A stretch of DNA of 64,000 bases. Source: Stenotrophomonas africana. GTDB lineage: Bacteria > Pseudomonadota > Gammaproteobacteria > Xanthomonadales > Xanthomonadaceae. A program made the position numbers and the translations under genes. How positions within the stretch are numbered: the first letter of the stretch is position 1; the number at the start of each line of letters is the position of its first letter. Below are positions 1-9,200 of the stretch, in pieces. Below the pieces are notes generated by a model, which searched no databases, was not told where the DNA came from, and saw nothing but the letters and a program-made list of their open reading frames with translations. Location of the stretch: positions 186,001 to 250,000 of the forward strand of contig NZ_JABEME010000001.1 in the NCBI RefSeq assembly GCF_013004645.1, given 5' to 3'.

Positions 1-1265
1 TGGCCGACGTGCTTGCCGCCAGCGATGGCCTGGAACTGACCGACAGCCCGGACGACGCCGACGTCATCCTGGTCAACACCTGCTCCATCCGCGAAAAAGC
101 GCAGGAGAAGGTGTTCAGCCAGCTGGGCGTGTGGAAGGGCCTGAAGAACAAGGGCCGCGAGGTCATCATCGGCGTGGGCGGCTGCGTTGCCTCGCAGGAA
201 GGCGAAGCGATCATCAAGCGCGCGCCGTTCGTCGACCTGGTGTTCGGCCCGCAGACCCTGCACCGCCTGCCGGAGCTGATCCGCGCCCGGCGTGAGCAGA
301 AGCGTCCGCAGGTAGACATCAGCTTCCCCGAGATCGAGAAGTTCGACCGCCTGCCGGAACCGCGCGCCGAAGGCGCTTCGGCGTTCGTGTCGATCATGGA
401 AGGCTGTTCCAAGTACTGCTCGTTCTGCGTGGTGCCCTACACCCGCGGCACCGAAGTCAGCCGCCCGTTCGAGGACGTGGTGGTGGAGGTGGCGCAGTTG
501 GCTGCACAGGGCGTGCGCGAGATCAACCTGCTCGGCCAGAACGTCAACGCCTATCGTGGTCCCTATGGCGACGGCGAGTTCGCCGACCTCGGCCTGCTGA
601 TCCGTACCATCGCCGAGATCGATGGGGTCGGCCGCATCCGCTTCACCACCTCGCACCCGCTGGAATTCAGCGACTCGCTGATCGACGCGTTCCGCGACGT
701 CCCGCAGCTGGCCAACTTCCTGCATCTGCCGGTGCAGGCCGGCAGCGACCGCGTGCTGTCGGCGATGAAGCGTGGTTACACCGCGCTGGAATTCAAGTCG
801 AAGATCCGCAAGCTGCGCGCGGTGCGCCCGGACATCTCGATCAGCTCGGACTTCATCGTCGGCTTCCCCGGCGAGACCGATGCCGACTTCGAGAAGACCA
901 TGAAGCTGATCGAGGACATCGGCTTCGACCACAGCTTCTCCTTCATCTATTCGCGTCGCCCGGGCACCCCGGCTGCGGACCTGGAGGACACCATCAGCGA
1001 TGCCGAGAAGCACGCGCGCCTGTCGCGCCTGCAGGAGCGCATCAATGCGCATGCCGCCGGCATTTCCGAGAAGATGGTCGGCACCGTGCAGACCGTGCTG
1101 GTGGAAGGGCCCTCGCGCAAGAACCCGAACGAGCTGACCGGCAAGACCGAGAACATGCGTTCGGTGAACTTCCCGGCGCCGGCACGCCTGATCGGCCAGT
1201 TCGTGGACGTGGTGATCACCGAAGCGCTGACCAATTCGCTGCGCGCGCGGGTGGTGGCGGAATAA
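1..1265 (+). CDS. miaB: tRNA-2-methylthio-N6-dimethylallyladenosine synthase MiaB (5' end cut)
   Basis: This radical-SAM enzyme adds a methylthio group to C2 of N6-isopentenyl-adenosine 37 in tRNAs that read codons starting with U. The gene is cut by the window edge: the first two bases look like the end of an ATG codon and the reading frame runs from base 3, so at least the N-terminal few dozen residues are missing. The N-terminal UPF0004 cluster-binding cysteines are visible in NTCSIREKA and GGCVAS. The radical-SAM CxxxCxxC motif is in [10 protein letters not shown], with its cysteine codons at 405, 417 and 426. The last 60 or so residues form the TRAM RNA-binding domain. The gene converges on the ABC exporter operon, with a cluster of stem-loops between them. 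The assignment is secure; the MtaB and RimO relatives fit the motifs less well. Confidence 0.95.
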   Translation, partial: ADVLAASDGLELTDSPDDADVILVNTCSIREKAQEKVFSQLGVWKGLKNKGREVIIGVGGCVASQEGEAIIKRAPFVDLVFGPQTLHRLPELIRARREQKRPQVDISFPEIEKFDRLPEPRAEGASAFVSIMEGCSKYCSFCVVPYTRGTEVSRPFEDVVVEVAQLAAQGVREINLLGQNVNAYRGPYGDGEFADLGLLIRTIAEIDGVGRIRFTTSHPLEFSDSLIDAFRDVPQLANFLHLPVQAGSDRVLSAMKRGYTALEFKSKIRKLRAVRPDISISSDFIVGFPGETDADFEKTMKLIEDIGFDHSFSFIYSRRPGTPAADLEDTISDAEKHARLSRLQERINAHAAGISEKMVGTVQTVLVEGPSRKNPNELTGKTENMRSVNFPAPARLIGQFVDVVITEALTNSLRARVVAE

Positions 1266-1268
1266 GGT

Positions 1269-1364
1269 GTGCCGACCAACGGTCGGCACCCACCGGAATT
1301 GATGCCGACCAACGGTCGGCACCTGCCGGGGTAGTTGTGCATGCCGACCGTTGGTCGGCATGCA
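1269..1364. repeat. Cluster of three SMAG-type stem-loops
   Basis: Three short palindromes lie between convergent miaB and the ABC permease gene. Two share the arm TGCCGACC around an AAC loop (1269-1289 and 1303-1321). The third (1338-1364) has 12-bp arms around GTT and is headed by GTAG at 1331. The GTAG head followed by a stem-loop is the signature of the S. maltophilia SMAG family. The position suggests bidirectional transcription termination or mRNA 3'-end protection, which is inference. Confidence 0.8.
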
Positions 1365-2477
1365 TTAATCCAATCGTTTGCGGAAACGCAGGATCGCCAA
1401 CGTCATCATCACCACGATGAAGGCCAGCAGCGCCAGCGCGTCGTGCCACAGCTCCCACAGCGAGGCGCCGCGCAGCATGATGCCGCGCACCAGGCGCAGG
1501 AAGTGGGTCAGCGGCAGCACTTCGGCCAGCCATTGCACCGGCCGCGGCATGCCCGCGAACGGGAACATGAAGCCCGACAGCAGGATCGACGGCAGAAACA
1601 GGAACAGCGTCATCTGCATCGCCTGGAACTGCGAGCGTGCGCGCGTGGAGATCAGCAGCCCCAGCGCCAGGTTGGCCAATACCAGCAGCACCGCGGCCAG
1701 ATAGATGTCCAGCAGGCTGCCGCGGATCGGCACCTGGAACAGCCAGGTGCCCAGCACCAGCACCAGGGTGGTCTGCAGCAGGCCGATGGCTGCATAGGGC
1801 AGCACCTTGCCGACCATCAGTTCGCTGCGCGACACCGGCGTGGCGATCAGCAGTTCCATGTTGCCGCGCTCGCGTTCGCGCACCACCGCCACCGCCGTGA
1901 ACATCACCAGGGTCATGGTCAGGATCACCCCGATCAAGCCCGGCACGATGTTCACCGCCGAGCGCCGCTGCGGGTTGTAGAAGCTGGTCACGCTGACAGG
2001 ACCACTGGCGATGCTGCCTTCGCGCAGGGGACGGGTGTTGCTGGTCGGGCGCATATCCAGCGGCACCTGCGCCAGCTGGATCGCTGCGCTCTGCACCACG
2101 GTGTCGCTGCCATCGACCAGTACCTGCACCGCTTCGCGACCGTCGAAGCGGCGACGTTCGAAGTCGGCTGGCACCACGATGCCGACACTGATCTCGCCAC
2201 GGCGCAGCGCCTGCATCAGCTGGTCGGGCGTATAGGCTTCGCTGCGCGGCGTGATCACGCCGGTGGCGACCATGTCCTGCACCACCGCGCGCGAGGCGGC
2301 ACTGTTGGCCTGGTCGGCGACACCGGCGTCGAGGTGGCGCAGGTTGAGATTGATCGCATAGCCGAACAGCAGCAGCTGCATCACCGGAATGCCGACGATC
2401 ATCGCCAGCGTGATGCGGTCGCGGCGCAGCTGCCGCAGCTCCTTGAGCATGATCGCCCACAGCCGGCGCAGGTTCAT
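1365..2477 (-). CDS. ABC-2 type transporter permease (YbhS/YbhR-like)
   Basis: This is the 370-residue integral membrane subunit of an ABC exporter. It has one N-terminal transmembrane segment (about residues 20-42), a periplasmic loop of roughly 130 residues, and a block of five or so hydrophobic segments in the C-terminal half, the usual ABC-2 arrangement. I chose the ATG at 2477 because it overlaps the ATPase stop by 4 bp and gives the family N-terminus MNLRRLWAIMLKEL; the frame stays open upstream but only over the ATPase gene. E. coli ybhGFSR has two permeases, but only one is seen here, so it probably works as a homodimer. The substrate is not evident; relatives act on drugs and other hydrophobic compounds. 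Confidence 0.88.
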   Translation of the reverse strand: MNLRRLWAIMLKELRQLRRDRITLAMIVGIPVMQLLLFGYAINLNLRHLDAGVADQANSAASRAVVQDMVATGVITPRSEAYTPDQLMQALRRGEISVGIVVPADFERRRFDGREAVQVLVDGSDTVVQSAAIQLAQVPLDMRPTSNTRPLREGSIASGPVSVTSFYNPQRRSAVNIVPGLIGVILTMTLVMFTAVAVVRERERGNMELLIATPVSRSELMVGKVLPYAAIGLLQTTLVLVLGTWLFQVPIRGSLLDIYLAAVLLVLANLALGLLISTRARSQFQAMQMTLFLFLPSILLSGFMFPFAGMPRPVQWLAEVLPLTHFLRLVRGIMLRGASLWELWHDALALLAFIVVMMTLAILRFRKRLD

Positions 2478-3397
2478 GCCGCCGGCTCCCGGCCTCGCCC
2501 GCGGGTAGCAGCGACGAACACGTCTTCCAGATTCGGCGCCACCGCCTCGATGTGAGCCTGCGGATCGGCGCTGACCAGCGCGCGCCGCACCGCTGGCGTA
2601 TCGGCGGCCCCCTCGCTGCACAACACGCGCAGCTGGGTACCGATCTGCGCCACGCTCAGCACGCCGGGCAGCTCGGACAGTGCGCGGCTGGCCTGGCGCG
2701 GCTGCGCCGACGTGACCTGCAACGTGCGGCCGTCCAGCCGTGCACACAGCTCGGCCGGCGTGCCATCGGCGACCAGCGCACCACGATCCAGGATCGCCAG
2801 CCGGTGGCAGCGCTCGGCCTCGTCCATGTAGTGGGTCGATACCAACACGGTGGTACCGGCGTCGGCAAGTTCAAACAGGGCCTCCCAGAAATCGCGGCGC
2901 GATTCAGGATCGACCGCGCTGGTCGGCTCGTCCAGGAACAGCAGTTCGGGCGAATGCACCACGGCCCCCGCCAGGGCGAGGCGCTGCTTCTGCCCACCAC
3001 TGAGCGTGCCGGCCAGTTGTGGTTGGCGGTCCTGCAACCGGTACTGCTGCAGCAAACTATCGACCCGCTGCCGGGCCTGCGCGCGTGGCAGGTCCTGGAT
3101 GGCGGCGAGGAACTCCAGGTTCTCGCGTACCGACAGGTCTTCGTACAGCGAAAAGCGCTGGGTCATGTAGCCGATGCGCCGGCGCAGCGCTTCGGCCTGC
3201 TCGGGAACCGCCAAGCCCAGCACCTCGATCTGCCCGGCGCTCGGTTCCAGCAGGCCGCACAGCATGCGGATGGTGGTCGACTTGCCCGACCCGTTCGGGC
3301 CCAGGAAGCCATAGACCTGCCCACGCGGCACGGTCAGGTCGACATTGTCCACGGCCAGCAGATCGCCGAAGCGGCGGGTCAGGCCCTGCGCATGCAC
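2474..3397 (-). CDS. ABC transporter ATP-binding protein (YbhF-like)
   Basis: This is the cytoplasmic ATPase that powers the neighbouring ABC-2 permease. The 307 residues show Walker A GPNGSGKST near residue 34, the signature LSGGQKQRLALA near 133, Walker B LLFLDEPTS and the switch histidine in STHYMDEAE. A C-terminal extension of about 80 residues follows, typical of DrrA/YbhF-type exporters. The first in-frame start is GTG at 3397. The frame is open a little further back to a CTG overlapping the adaptor stop, so translation may begin some eight residues earlier. The operon order is adaptor, ATPase, permease, with overlaps or near-overlaps. Confidence 0.92.
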   Translation of the reverse strand: MHAQGLTRRFGDLLAVDNVDLTVPRGQVYGFLGPNGSGKSTTIRMLCGLLEPSAGQIEVLGLAVPEQAEALRRRIGYMTQRFSLYEDLSVRENLEFLAAIQDLPRAQARQRVDSLLQQYRLQDRQPQLAGTLSGGQKQRLALAGAVVHSPELLFLDEPTSAVDPESRRDFWEALFELADAGTTVLVSTHYMDEAERCHRLAILDRGALVADGTPAELCARLDGRTLQVTSAQPRQASRALSELPGVLSVAQIGTQLRVLCSEGAADTPAVRRALVSADPQAHIEAVAPNLEDVFVAATRGRGREPAA

Positions 3398-3417
3398 CGC
3401 GATGTCCGCACCGGTGT

Positions 3418-4374
3418 TCAGAAGCGCACCTGCACCGGCAGCCCGGCCGGCAGCTTCTGCATGTCGGTGGCTTCGGTCACTTCGATTTCAGCCAGGTAGC
3501 TCAGGCGCTCGACGTCGTCGCCGGTCAGCGCGTAGTACGGGGTGAACGTCGGTTCGCTGCGGATCGATCGCACGCGCCCTTTCAGCACCGTGCTCCGACC
3601 CTCCAGCTGTATCTGCGCGGCCTGACCGACCTTTACCTGCAGGCGCAGCGGCTGCGGCAGGTAGACGCGCGCATAGGGACGCTCACCGACCAGCATCACC
3701 GCCAACGGCGCACCGATCGGCGCCTGGTCGCCCTGCCGGTAGGGCAAGGCATCGACCACACCATCGCGCGGTGCACGCAGCCGCAGCTTCTGCAGGTTCA
3801 CGCCCTGCACCACCTGCTGCGCGCGCGCGGCATCGGCCGCGGCCTTGCCCTGGGTGATGTCCTGTGCACGGCTGCCGTGCACCCGCTCCAGCCAAGCCTG
3901 CTCGGCCGCGCGCGCACTGGCCTCGGCGTTGCCGGCGGCGGCCCGCGCACGGTCCAGTTCAGCAGCAGCGACCAGCTGCTGGCGTGCCAGCGGCTGCACC
4001 CGGCGATAGTAGGCGCTGGCTTCGACGGCCTGGGCGCGAAGCGCGGCGAGCTGGGCCTGGGCCTGGGCAATCTGTTCGTCGCGCGGGCCGATCTCCAGCG
4101 CTTCCAGCTGTGCCTGCGCGCGCAGCGTATCGGCCTGTGCGGCAGCGAACTGTGCGTCGCCACGGGCGGGATCAAGCTGCATCAACACGGTGCCCGCCTT
4201 GACCGGCTGACCTTCGCGCACCTCCACTGCAGCGATCACTTCGGCCGCCGGTGCCGGCACCGTGATCCGGTCCCACTCCAGCGTTCCCAGCGCAGTCGGC
4301 GTTGACTGCCCACACCCCGCCAGCAGGCCGATGCCCACCAGTCCGATTCCACGCATCCCGTTGCCGATGCCCAT
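3418..4374 (-). CDS. HlyD-family membrane-fusion lipoprotein (YbhG-like adaptor)
   Basis: This is the periplasmic adaptor of the ABC exporter encoded just downstream. The 318-residue product begins with a short hydrophobic stretch ending in LLAGC, a lipobox, so it is probably a lipoprotein rather than an inner-membrane-anchored HlyD protein. Next come a biotinyl-lipoyl half-domain (EVREGQPVKAG), a long Ala/Gln-rich coiled-coil hairpin (about residues 75-190), the second lipoyl half (LRAPRDGVVDAL) and a beta-barrel domain. The start is either ATG at 4374 or ATG at 4356; the latter gives the compact lipoprotein signal MRGIGLVGIGLLAGC. Homologous adaptors join ABC-2 exporters to an outer-membrane channel; no TolC-like gene is nearby. 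Confidence 0.88.
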   Translation of the reverse strand: MGIGNGMRGIGLVGIGLLAGCGQSTPTALGTLEWDRITVPAPAAEVIAAVEVREGQPVKAGTVLMQLDPARGDAQFAAAQADTLRAQAQLEALEIGPRDEQIAQAQAQLAALRAQAVEASAYYRRVQPLARQQLVAAAELDRARAAAGNAEASARAAEQAWLERVHGSRAQDITQGKAAADAARAQQVVQGVNLQKLRLRAPRDGVVDALPYRQGDQAPIGAPLAVMLVGERPYARVYLPQPLRLQVKVGQAAQIQLEGRSTVLKGRVRSIRSEPTFTPYYALTGDDVERLSYLAEIEVTEATDMQKLPAGLPVQVRF

Positions 4375-4856
4375 GCCATCCCCTCCAGCGACGGCGACAC
4401 GGTGCCATGTGCCCCGTGCACCCTCAATGATTCCGATCAGCCCTGACGGTTTTTTCACCACGTGCGGGCAAGCCTTTTGCTGCAAGGCTCCGCACCACCT
4501 ATCCACAGGTTGATTCGGCATCATTCCACAACCGTTGTGGAAATCCGGCAGGACGTGGCGTTGTTGCTCGCCCGGCAACGAAACCTGCACTGCCATCACG
4601 ATGAATGCTCCCGTGCAGGCCACCCGCGGCCGTGCTGCGGCAGCGACGAGCGACCATGACGCTTTTTTCACCAGGACCTCATGGGCCTTGTGGCACAAGC
4701 ATTGCGAAGGTCTATCCACAGGTTTCCGCGCGCCCCGTCCACACCGGGTGTGGAAAACGCTGTATCGACCGTCTGCTGGCCGTGTGCCCCGCACGCGCGC
4801 TACCCTTGTCCTCCCTGAATACACTGCGGTGGTAGGCGTCCGCCCCACCCCAAGCA
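4375..4856. other. 482-bp gap between exporter adaptor and ybeZ, rich in DnaA-box-like sites
   Basis: I find no convincing gene here. The stretch holds two copies of CTATCCACA (4499-4507 and 4712-4720), each one base from the DnaA-box consensus. It also holds TGTGGAAAA at 4749-4757, whose complement TTTTCCACA fits TTWTNCACA exactly, and the near-match TGTGGAAAT at 4536-4544. Each CTATCCACA is followed some 17-20 bases later by a small palindrome with the same core: TTCCACAA-CCG-TTGTGGAA (4524-4542) and TCCACAC-CGG-GTGTGGA (4738-4754 region). The promoter of ybeZ must also be here, but I cannot place it with confidence. Confidence 0.55.
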
Positions 4857-5843
4857 ATGAAAAGCATCGATCATCGAGACTTCACCCTGTCGCCGGAAGA
4901 CAACGAGCGGCTGGCCAACCTGTGCGGCCCCTTCGATGGCCATCTGCGCCAGATAGAGCTGAAGCTCGGCGTGGAGATCGCCAATCGTGGCTTCGTATTC
5001 CGCATCAGCGGGCCCAACGAGGCCATCGTCGAGGCGCAGAAGCTGGTTGAAGCGCTGTACGCCGAAGCCGCCGAAACCACCTTCGACAACCACGCCATCC
5101 ATCTGCGCCTGGCGCAGGCCAATGTCGATCAGATCGCCGAGCGCTCCTATGAAGCGCAGGACGTGGCGATCAAGGTCAAGCGCGGCACGGTGCGCGGCCG
5201 CGGCGCCAACCAGGGCCGCTACCTGCACCAGATCGCCACCCACGACATCAACTTCGGCATCGGCCCGGCCGGTACCGGCAAGACCTTCCTGGCCGTGGCC
5301 AGCGCGGTCGAAGCACTGAACGAATCGCGGGTGCAGCGCCTGATCCTGGTGCGTCCGGCGGTGGAGGCCGGCGAGAAGCTGGGCTTCCTGCCCGGCGACC
5401 TGAGCCAGAAGGTCGATCCCTACCTGCGACCGCTGTACGACGCCCTGTACGAGATGATGGGCGTGGAGAAAGTGGTCAAGCTGCTGGAGAAGAACGTCAT
5501 CGAGATCGCGCCGCTGGCCTACATGCGCGGCCGCACGCTCAACGATGCGTTCGTGATCCTGGACGAAGCACAGAACACCACCATCGAGCAGATGAAGATG
5601 TTCCTGACCCGCCTGGGTTACGGCTCCACTGCGGTGGTCACCGGTGACCTGACCCAGACCGACCTGCCCAAGCACGTGAAGTCCGGCCTGCGCGACGCCA
5701 TCGACGTGCTGCGTGAAGTCGAGGGCGTCAGCTTCACCTTCTTCGAATCCCGTGACGTGGTCCGCCACCCGCTGGTCGCGCGCATCGTGAGCGCCTACGA
5801 CCGCCGCGACCTGCATCAGATCCAACCAGGAGCAACTCCATGA
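4857..5843 (+). CDS. ybeZ: PhoH-like ATPase YbeZ
   Basis: This is a 328-residue cytoplasmic P-loop NTPase of the PhoH family, which works with the endoribonuclease YbeY in rRNA maturation and ribosome quality control. An N-terminal KH-like region (about residues 20-75) is followed by Walker A GPAGTGKT at 136-143 and Walker B VILDEAQN, then GDLTQTDLP, a conserved PhoH-core motif. The ATG at 4857 is the first start after the stop-rich gap and gives the normal family length. The stop overlaps the ybeY start by 4 bp (ATGA), which implies translational coupling. Despite the family name, nothing in the sequence ties it to phosphate control. Confidence 0.94.
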   Translation: MKSIDHRDFTLSPEDNERLANLCGPFDGHLRQIELKLGVEIANRGFVFRISGPNEAIVEAQKLVEALYAEAAETTFDNHAIHLRLAQANVDQIAERSYEAQDVAIKVKRGTVRGRGANQGRYLHQIATHDINFGIGPAGTGKTFLAVASAVEALNESRVQRLILVRPAVEAGEKLGFLPGDLSQKVDPYLRPLYDALYEMMGVEKVVKLLEKNVIEIAPLAYMRGRTLNDAFVILDEAQNTTIEQMKMFLTRLGYGSTAVVTGDLTQTDLPKHVKSGLRDAIDVLREVEGVSFTFFESRDVVRHPLVARIVSAYDRRDLHQIQPGATP

Positions 5844-6325
5844 CCCGTGGCCCCGTGCGACTGGACGTCGCCGTCAGTTATGCCCTGCCACGTGCCGGCC
5901 TGCCGGCGGCAGTGAGCTTCCGCAAGTGGGTGGCCGCCGCGCTGAAGGGCCGCATCCGCGAGGCCGATCTGGCCATCCGCGTGGTCGATACCAAGGAAGG
6001 ACAGTCGCTGAACCGCCATTACCGCGGCAAGGACTACGCGACCAACGTGCTCAGCTTCCCGGCCGAAGTGCCCGAAGGCCTGCCCAAGGGCGTCAAGTTC
6101 CCGCTGCTGGGTGACCTGGTGATCTGCGCACCGGTGGTGGCACGGGAGGCCGACGAGCAGGGCAAGGCGCTCAACGCCCACTACGCGCACTTGACCGTGC
6201 ACGGCGTACTGCACCTGCTCGGCTGGGACCACGAGGATGACAAGGAAGCCGAGGCGATGGAGCAGCTCGAGCGCGACATCCTGGCCGAGCTCGGCATCGC
6301 CGATCCCTACGCGGGCGAGCGCTGA
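5840..6325 (+). CDS. ybeY: Endoribonuclease YbeY
   Basis: This metal-dependent single-strand endoribonuclease is needed for 16S rRNA 3'-end processing and decay of defective 70S ribosomes. It has 161 residues. The zinc motif [11 protein letters not shown] is at 121-131 and has all three histidine ligands; the conserved segment [10 protein letters not shown] is at 65-74. It overlaps ybeZ by 4 bp in the order found across Gram-negative bacteria (ybeZ-ybeY-ybeX). Here ybeX (corC) follows only after three extra genes. Confidence 0.95.
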   Translation: MTRGPVRLDVAVSYALPRAGLPAAVSFRKWVAAALKGRIREADLAIRVVDTKEGQSLNRHYRGKDYATNVLSFPAEVPEGLPKGVKFPLLGDLVICAPVVAREADEQGKALNAHYAHLTVHGVLHLLGWDHEDDKEAEAMEQLERDILAELGIADPYAGER

Positions 6326-6373
6326 CACCGGGTTCTGTTCCGAACCCACGCACTCACGGAAGAGGAGCGCAGC

Positions 6374-6982
6374 ATGACCCTGGCCGCACTTGTGCTTGCC
6401 GCGCTACTGCAGTCCGCGGCAGGCCGGATGCCCGATCCTGACCGTCCCTCACCGTTCCCCACCAGCGACAGCGAGGCCGACATCGCCGCAAAGATCGCCG
6501 AACTACGGGCGTTCTTCGGCAGCAGCGAGCGCGACACCCGCAATATCGTCGCCACTGCCCAGCAACGGGCGCTGATCGAGCGCCTGGAAGCGCGGCACGC
6601 GGCACGTCTGGCCGGCATCTGGGTGGACAATGCGAGGGGCTGGACCGTTGTGGTGCGACTGACAGGCGCCGCAGCCGAGGCCGATGAGACACATCCAGGG
6701 GCGGATGGCCCGCAACGCGTGCGCTACATCACCGGCGCCGCGATGACCGAAGCGGAGATGCAGCGCCGCCTGCACGCACAGCGGGACTGGCTGCTGGCCC
6801 AGCTGCCCGACCTGTTCGGCTATAGCCTGGACGTCAAGGCCGGAGAGCTGGAGGTTGAGCTGCGGGATACCCCAGCCAACCGCGCGACGGCGGCGGGCGT
6901 ACGCGACCACCTGCAGGTGCAGCTGGGCTACCCGGTCAGGCTGCGCTGGTACCCAGCGACCACGCGCTGGAATCCGCCTTGA
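6374..6982 (+). CDS. Putative exported protein of unknown function
   Basis: I do not recognise this 202-residue protein. It starts with a short hydrophobic N-terminus (MTLAALVLAALLQSAAG) that reads as a Sec signal peptide. A mostly helical, charged region follows, with RDTRNIVATAQQRALIERLE around residues 55-75, and then an alternating beta-like second half (GWTVVVRLTG, VEVELRD). There are no cysteines or obvious catalytic motifs. An AGAGGAGCG Shine-Dalgarno lies just before the ATG at 6374. It sits between ybeY and corC on the same strand, and the 48-bp gap to ybeY suggests co-transcription. It is probably a periplasmic protein. Confidence 0.65.
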   Translation: MTLAALVLAALLQSAAGRMPDPDRPSPFPTSDSEADIAAKIAELRAFFGSSERDTRNIVATAQQRALIERLEARHAARLAGIWVDNARGWTVVVRLTGAAAEADETHPGADGPQRVRYITGAAMTEAEMQRRLHAQRDWLLAQLPDLFGYSLDVKAGELEVELRDTPANRATAAGVRDHLQVQLGYPVRLRWYPATTRWNPP

Positions 6983-7057
6983 CTGCGCCCGGGCTGGAAC
7001 GCCCGCCCATGCGCTGCGCTATTGTTCAACACCGGCCAGGACGCGGAAGGAAAAAGG

Positions 7058-7669
7058 ATGAACCCAGGGTACGGTTTCACGACGATCATGGTGGCTGCCG
7101 GTCTTTTCGCCACTCTCTTGGTGCTGGGCGCGCATGCCGTGCGCCGTGTCAGTGCACGCGACCCCAGCGGGCGGCACTGGCTGCTGCGCACGCTGGCACT
7201 GCTGTCACCGGCGTGCGTCATTGCCAGTCTGGCGGTCGGCGTGATCGGGCCTCACCTGCTGCTGCAGCGGCACGGGATGAGCACCACGATGGGCCTGGTG
7301 ACGAGCGCGCTGCTGCTGATGCTGATGGGCGCGCTCACCGCGCCGGTGGCCTGGCGCGTGGTGGTCCAGCAGCGCCTGCGGCGCTCAGCGGCGACCCTGC
7401 CGTTCTTCCATGCGTCAACCGCCTCACTCTGGCTGTTGTACGCGCTCTGCGCGATGTACATGCCACTGGCGAAGGCCGCCGAACCGGCACTGATGCCCTG
7501 GTTCGAACAATCGGGCCTGCTGCCGTTGGCGGCCCGCGGATTGGTCACGGTCCTCCACGCTTCGATGCAGGCGGTGCTGCTCACCCTGCCGGTGATGGGG
7601 CTACGCGCCCTGCTGACCCGCGGCAGCCGCAGCAGCAAGGCTGAGAACCCGCCCCCGTCACCGTTATGA
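7058..7669 (+). CDS. Four-helix integral membrane protein, unknown function
   Basis: This 203-residue protein is not recognised. It has about four hydrophobic segments: near residues 6-25, 45-70, 80-105 and 125-180, the last broken in two. The C-terminus is polar and proline-rich. I chose the ATG at 7058 over the earlier in-frame ATG at 7022 because a purine-rich Shine-Dalgarno (GGAAGGAAAAAGG) directly precedes it and the translation then starts straight into a hydrophobic helix. It lies in the ybeY-corC interval with two other unknown envelope genes. Confidence 0.6.
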   Translation: MNPGYGFTTIMVAAGLFATLLVLGAHAVRRVSARDPSGRHWLLRTLALLSPACVIASLAVGVIGPHLLLQRHGMSTTMGLVTSALLLMLMGALTAPVAWRVVVQQRLRRSAATLPFFHASTASLWLLYALCAMYMPLAKAAEPALMPWFEQSGLLPLAARGLVTVLHASMQAVLLTLPVMGLRALLTRGSRSSKAENPPPSPL

Positions 7670-7696
7670 TGTCCGGCCCGCCTGCGGAACCTGCCC

Positions 7697-8254
7697 GTGT
7701 CCCTGCGTTGCTGCCTGCCCCTGCTGTGTGCCTTTGCGGTGCCTTCGGCCCTCGCCTCCAGTCTTGACCTGCCGGCCCTGATCGAATGCCGCCAGGGGGT
7801 GGCCGAGCAGGCCGCGCTGGCGCCGCTGCTGGCCGATCCGCTGAAAGCCGTGGCCCAGGGCCTGCAGCCGCTGCCGCAGGGCAACCAGTTCATGAGCGAG
7901 TACCGGCTGGCCAGCCCGATCACCGTCTTCGGGCAACAGACCGAGCGGGTGGCGGTGGCCGGCGCCAGCATCATGGCCGTCCTCGACCAGGCTGACCCAC
8001 GCCCGCTGGCAAAGCGCCTGGCACTGGAGACCGCCTACGACCAGGACGGCAAGTTCATGGCCGGCCGCGAGCTGGTCAGCCGCGACGTGACCGACCCGAA
8101 GACCGGCGAGGCCCAGATCGAGTCGATCATCCTCAGCGTCTCCACCGTGGCCTCCCACCCTGGCAAGACTCTGGCCGGCTGCACCTACAGCCTGGACCTG
8201 CCCGAGGAGGAGCCGGCCCCTACCGCCCCTGCCCCGGCCACCGGCAGTCACTGA
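7697..8254 (+). CDS. Putative periplasmic protein, unknown function
   Basis: The gene encodes 185 residues from a GTG start at 7697. The N-terminus MSLRCCLPLLCAFAVPSALA is a good signal peptide with cleavage near residue 21. The mature part has two cysteines (ECRQG and LAGCTYSL) that could form one disulfide, alternating strands, and a proline/alanine tail. I do not recognise the family. It is the third of three small unknown genes between ybeY and corC, 27 bp after the membrane-protein gene. Confidence 0.6.
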   Translation: MSLRCCLPLLCAFAVPSALASSLDLPALIECRQGVAEQAALAPLLADPLKAVAQGLQPLPQGNQFMSEYRLASPITVFGQQTERVAVAGASIMAVLDQADPRPLAKRLALETAYDQDGKFMAGRELVSRDVTDPKTGEAQIESIILSVSTVASHPGKTLAGCTYSLDLPEEEPAPTAPAPATGSH

Positions 8255-8318
8255 CAGGCCGTCACATCCTGCTAGACTTGGGCCAACGCCCGGCCTGCCG
8301 GGTGCCTTTTTTCCAGAG

Positions 8319-9200
8319 ATGTCAGAAGACGACAGTAGTAGCTCCCCTGCGGAGCACAGTGAAAAGAAGCGCGGCTGGCTTGAACGCCTGACCTCCGCCT
8401 TCTCCGGCGAACCCCATACCCGCGACGAGCTGGTCGCTGTCCTGCACACCGCGCAGGAAGAGGGTCTGATCGCCGCCGATACCCTGAAGATGATGGAAGG
8501 CGCCATTTCGGTGGCCGAGCTGACCGTGGGCGACGTGATGATTTCGCGCTCGCAGATGGTCTCGCTGCCGGTTGAAGCGCCCTTCCTGGAACTGATGAAG
8601 CAGGTGGTCGAATCCGGCCATTCACGCTTCCCGGTGCACGGCGAGAACAAGGACGACATCCTTGGCATCCTGCTGGCCAAGGATCTGCTGCGCGGTGTGG
8701 TTGCCGACAACGGTCCGGCCAACGTGCGCGAGCTGCTGCGCCCGGCGGTGCTGATTCCGGAGGCGAAGAAGCTCAACGTGCTGCTGAAGGAGTTCCGCCT
8801 GTCGCGCAACCACATGGCCATCGTGGTGGACGAGTACGGCGGTGTCGCCGGCCTGGTCACCATCGAGGACGTGCTGGAACAGATCGTCGGCGAAATCGAC
8901 GACGAGCATGACGAGGCTGAAGATCCCTCGGCGCAGATCGCCATCCAGTCCGACGGCCAGTACGTGGTCGACGCGCTGACCCCGATCGGCGACTTCAACG
9001 AGCGTTTCGGCGCGACGTTCTCCGACGAGGACTACGACACCATCGGCGGCCTGGTCACCGAGGCCGTGGGCCATCTGCCGGAAGTCGGTGACGAGCTGGC
9101 GCTGGACCGTTTCATGTTCCGCGTGGCCCGCGCCGATGCGCGCCGGGTACAGGCCTTCCACGTGACCGTGCTGCCGCCGGACGCGCAGGACGACGCTTGA
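8319..9200 (+). CDS. corC: CorC/YbeX-type CBS-domain protein, Mg2+/Co2+ efflux or ribosome-associated
   Basis: This 293-residue cytoplasmic protein has an acidic, serine-rich start. Two CBS motifs follow (VGDVMISRSQMVSLP near residue 70, and the second around 150-185 with HMAIVVDEYGGVAGLVTIED). A C-terminal CorC/HlyC transporter-associated domain ends it (about residues 205-285, with the YDTIGGLV motif). There are no membrane segments, so this is the soluble YbeX form. The ybeZ-ybeY-ybeX linkage is conserved in Proteobacteria. YbeX has been tied both to Mg/Co homeostasis and to ribosome metabolism. The stop overlaps the start of the next gene. Confidence 0.92.
   Translation: MSEDDSSSSPAEHSEKKRGWLERLTSAFSGEPHTRDELVAVLHTAQEEGLIAADTLKMMEGAISVAELTVGDVMISRSQMVSLPVEAPFLELMKQVVESGHSRFPVHGENKDDILGILLAKDLLRGVVADNGPANVRELLRPAVLIPEAKKLNVLLKEFRLSRNHMAIVVDEYGGVAGLVTIEDVLEQIVGEIDDEHDEAEDPSAQIAIQSDGQYVVDALTPIGDFNERFGATFSDEDYDTIGGLVTEAVGHLPEVGDELALDRFMFRVARADARRVQAFHVTVLPPDAQDDA

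Noticed and set aside
1269-1364. Clustered repeats considered as a CRISPR array
   Set aside because: Units are palindromic stem-loops of varying sequence with no constant spacer length and no cas genes; they fit SMAG repeats.
4499-4757. DnaA boxes considered as the chromosome origin
   Set aside because: No dnaA, dnaN, gyrB or AT-rich unwinding region is present; neighbours are ybeZ and an exporter.
4857-5843. PhoH family name taken as Pho regulon membership
   Set aside because: No Pho box precedes it and the ybeY-ybeX context points to rRNA processing.
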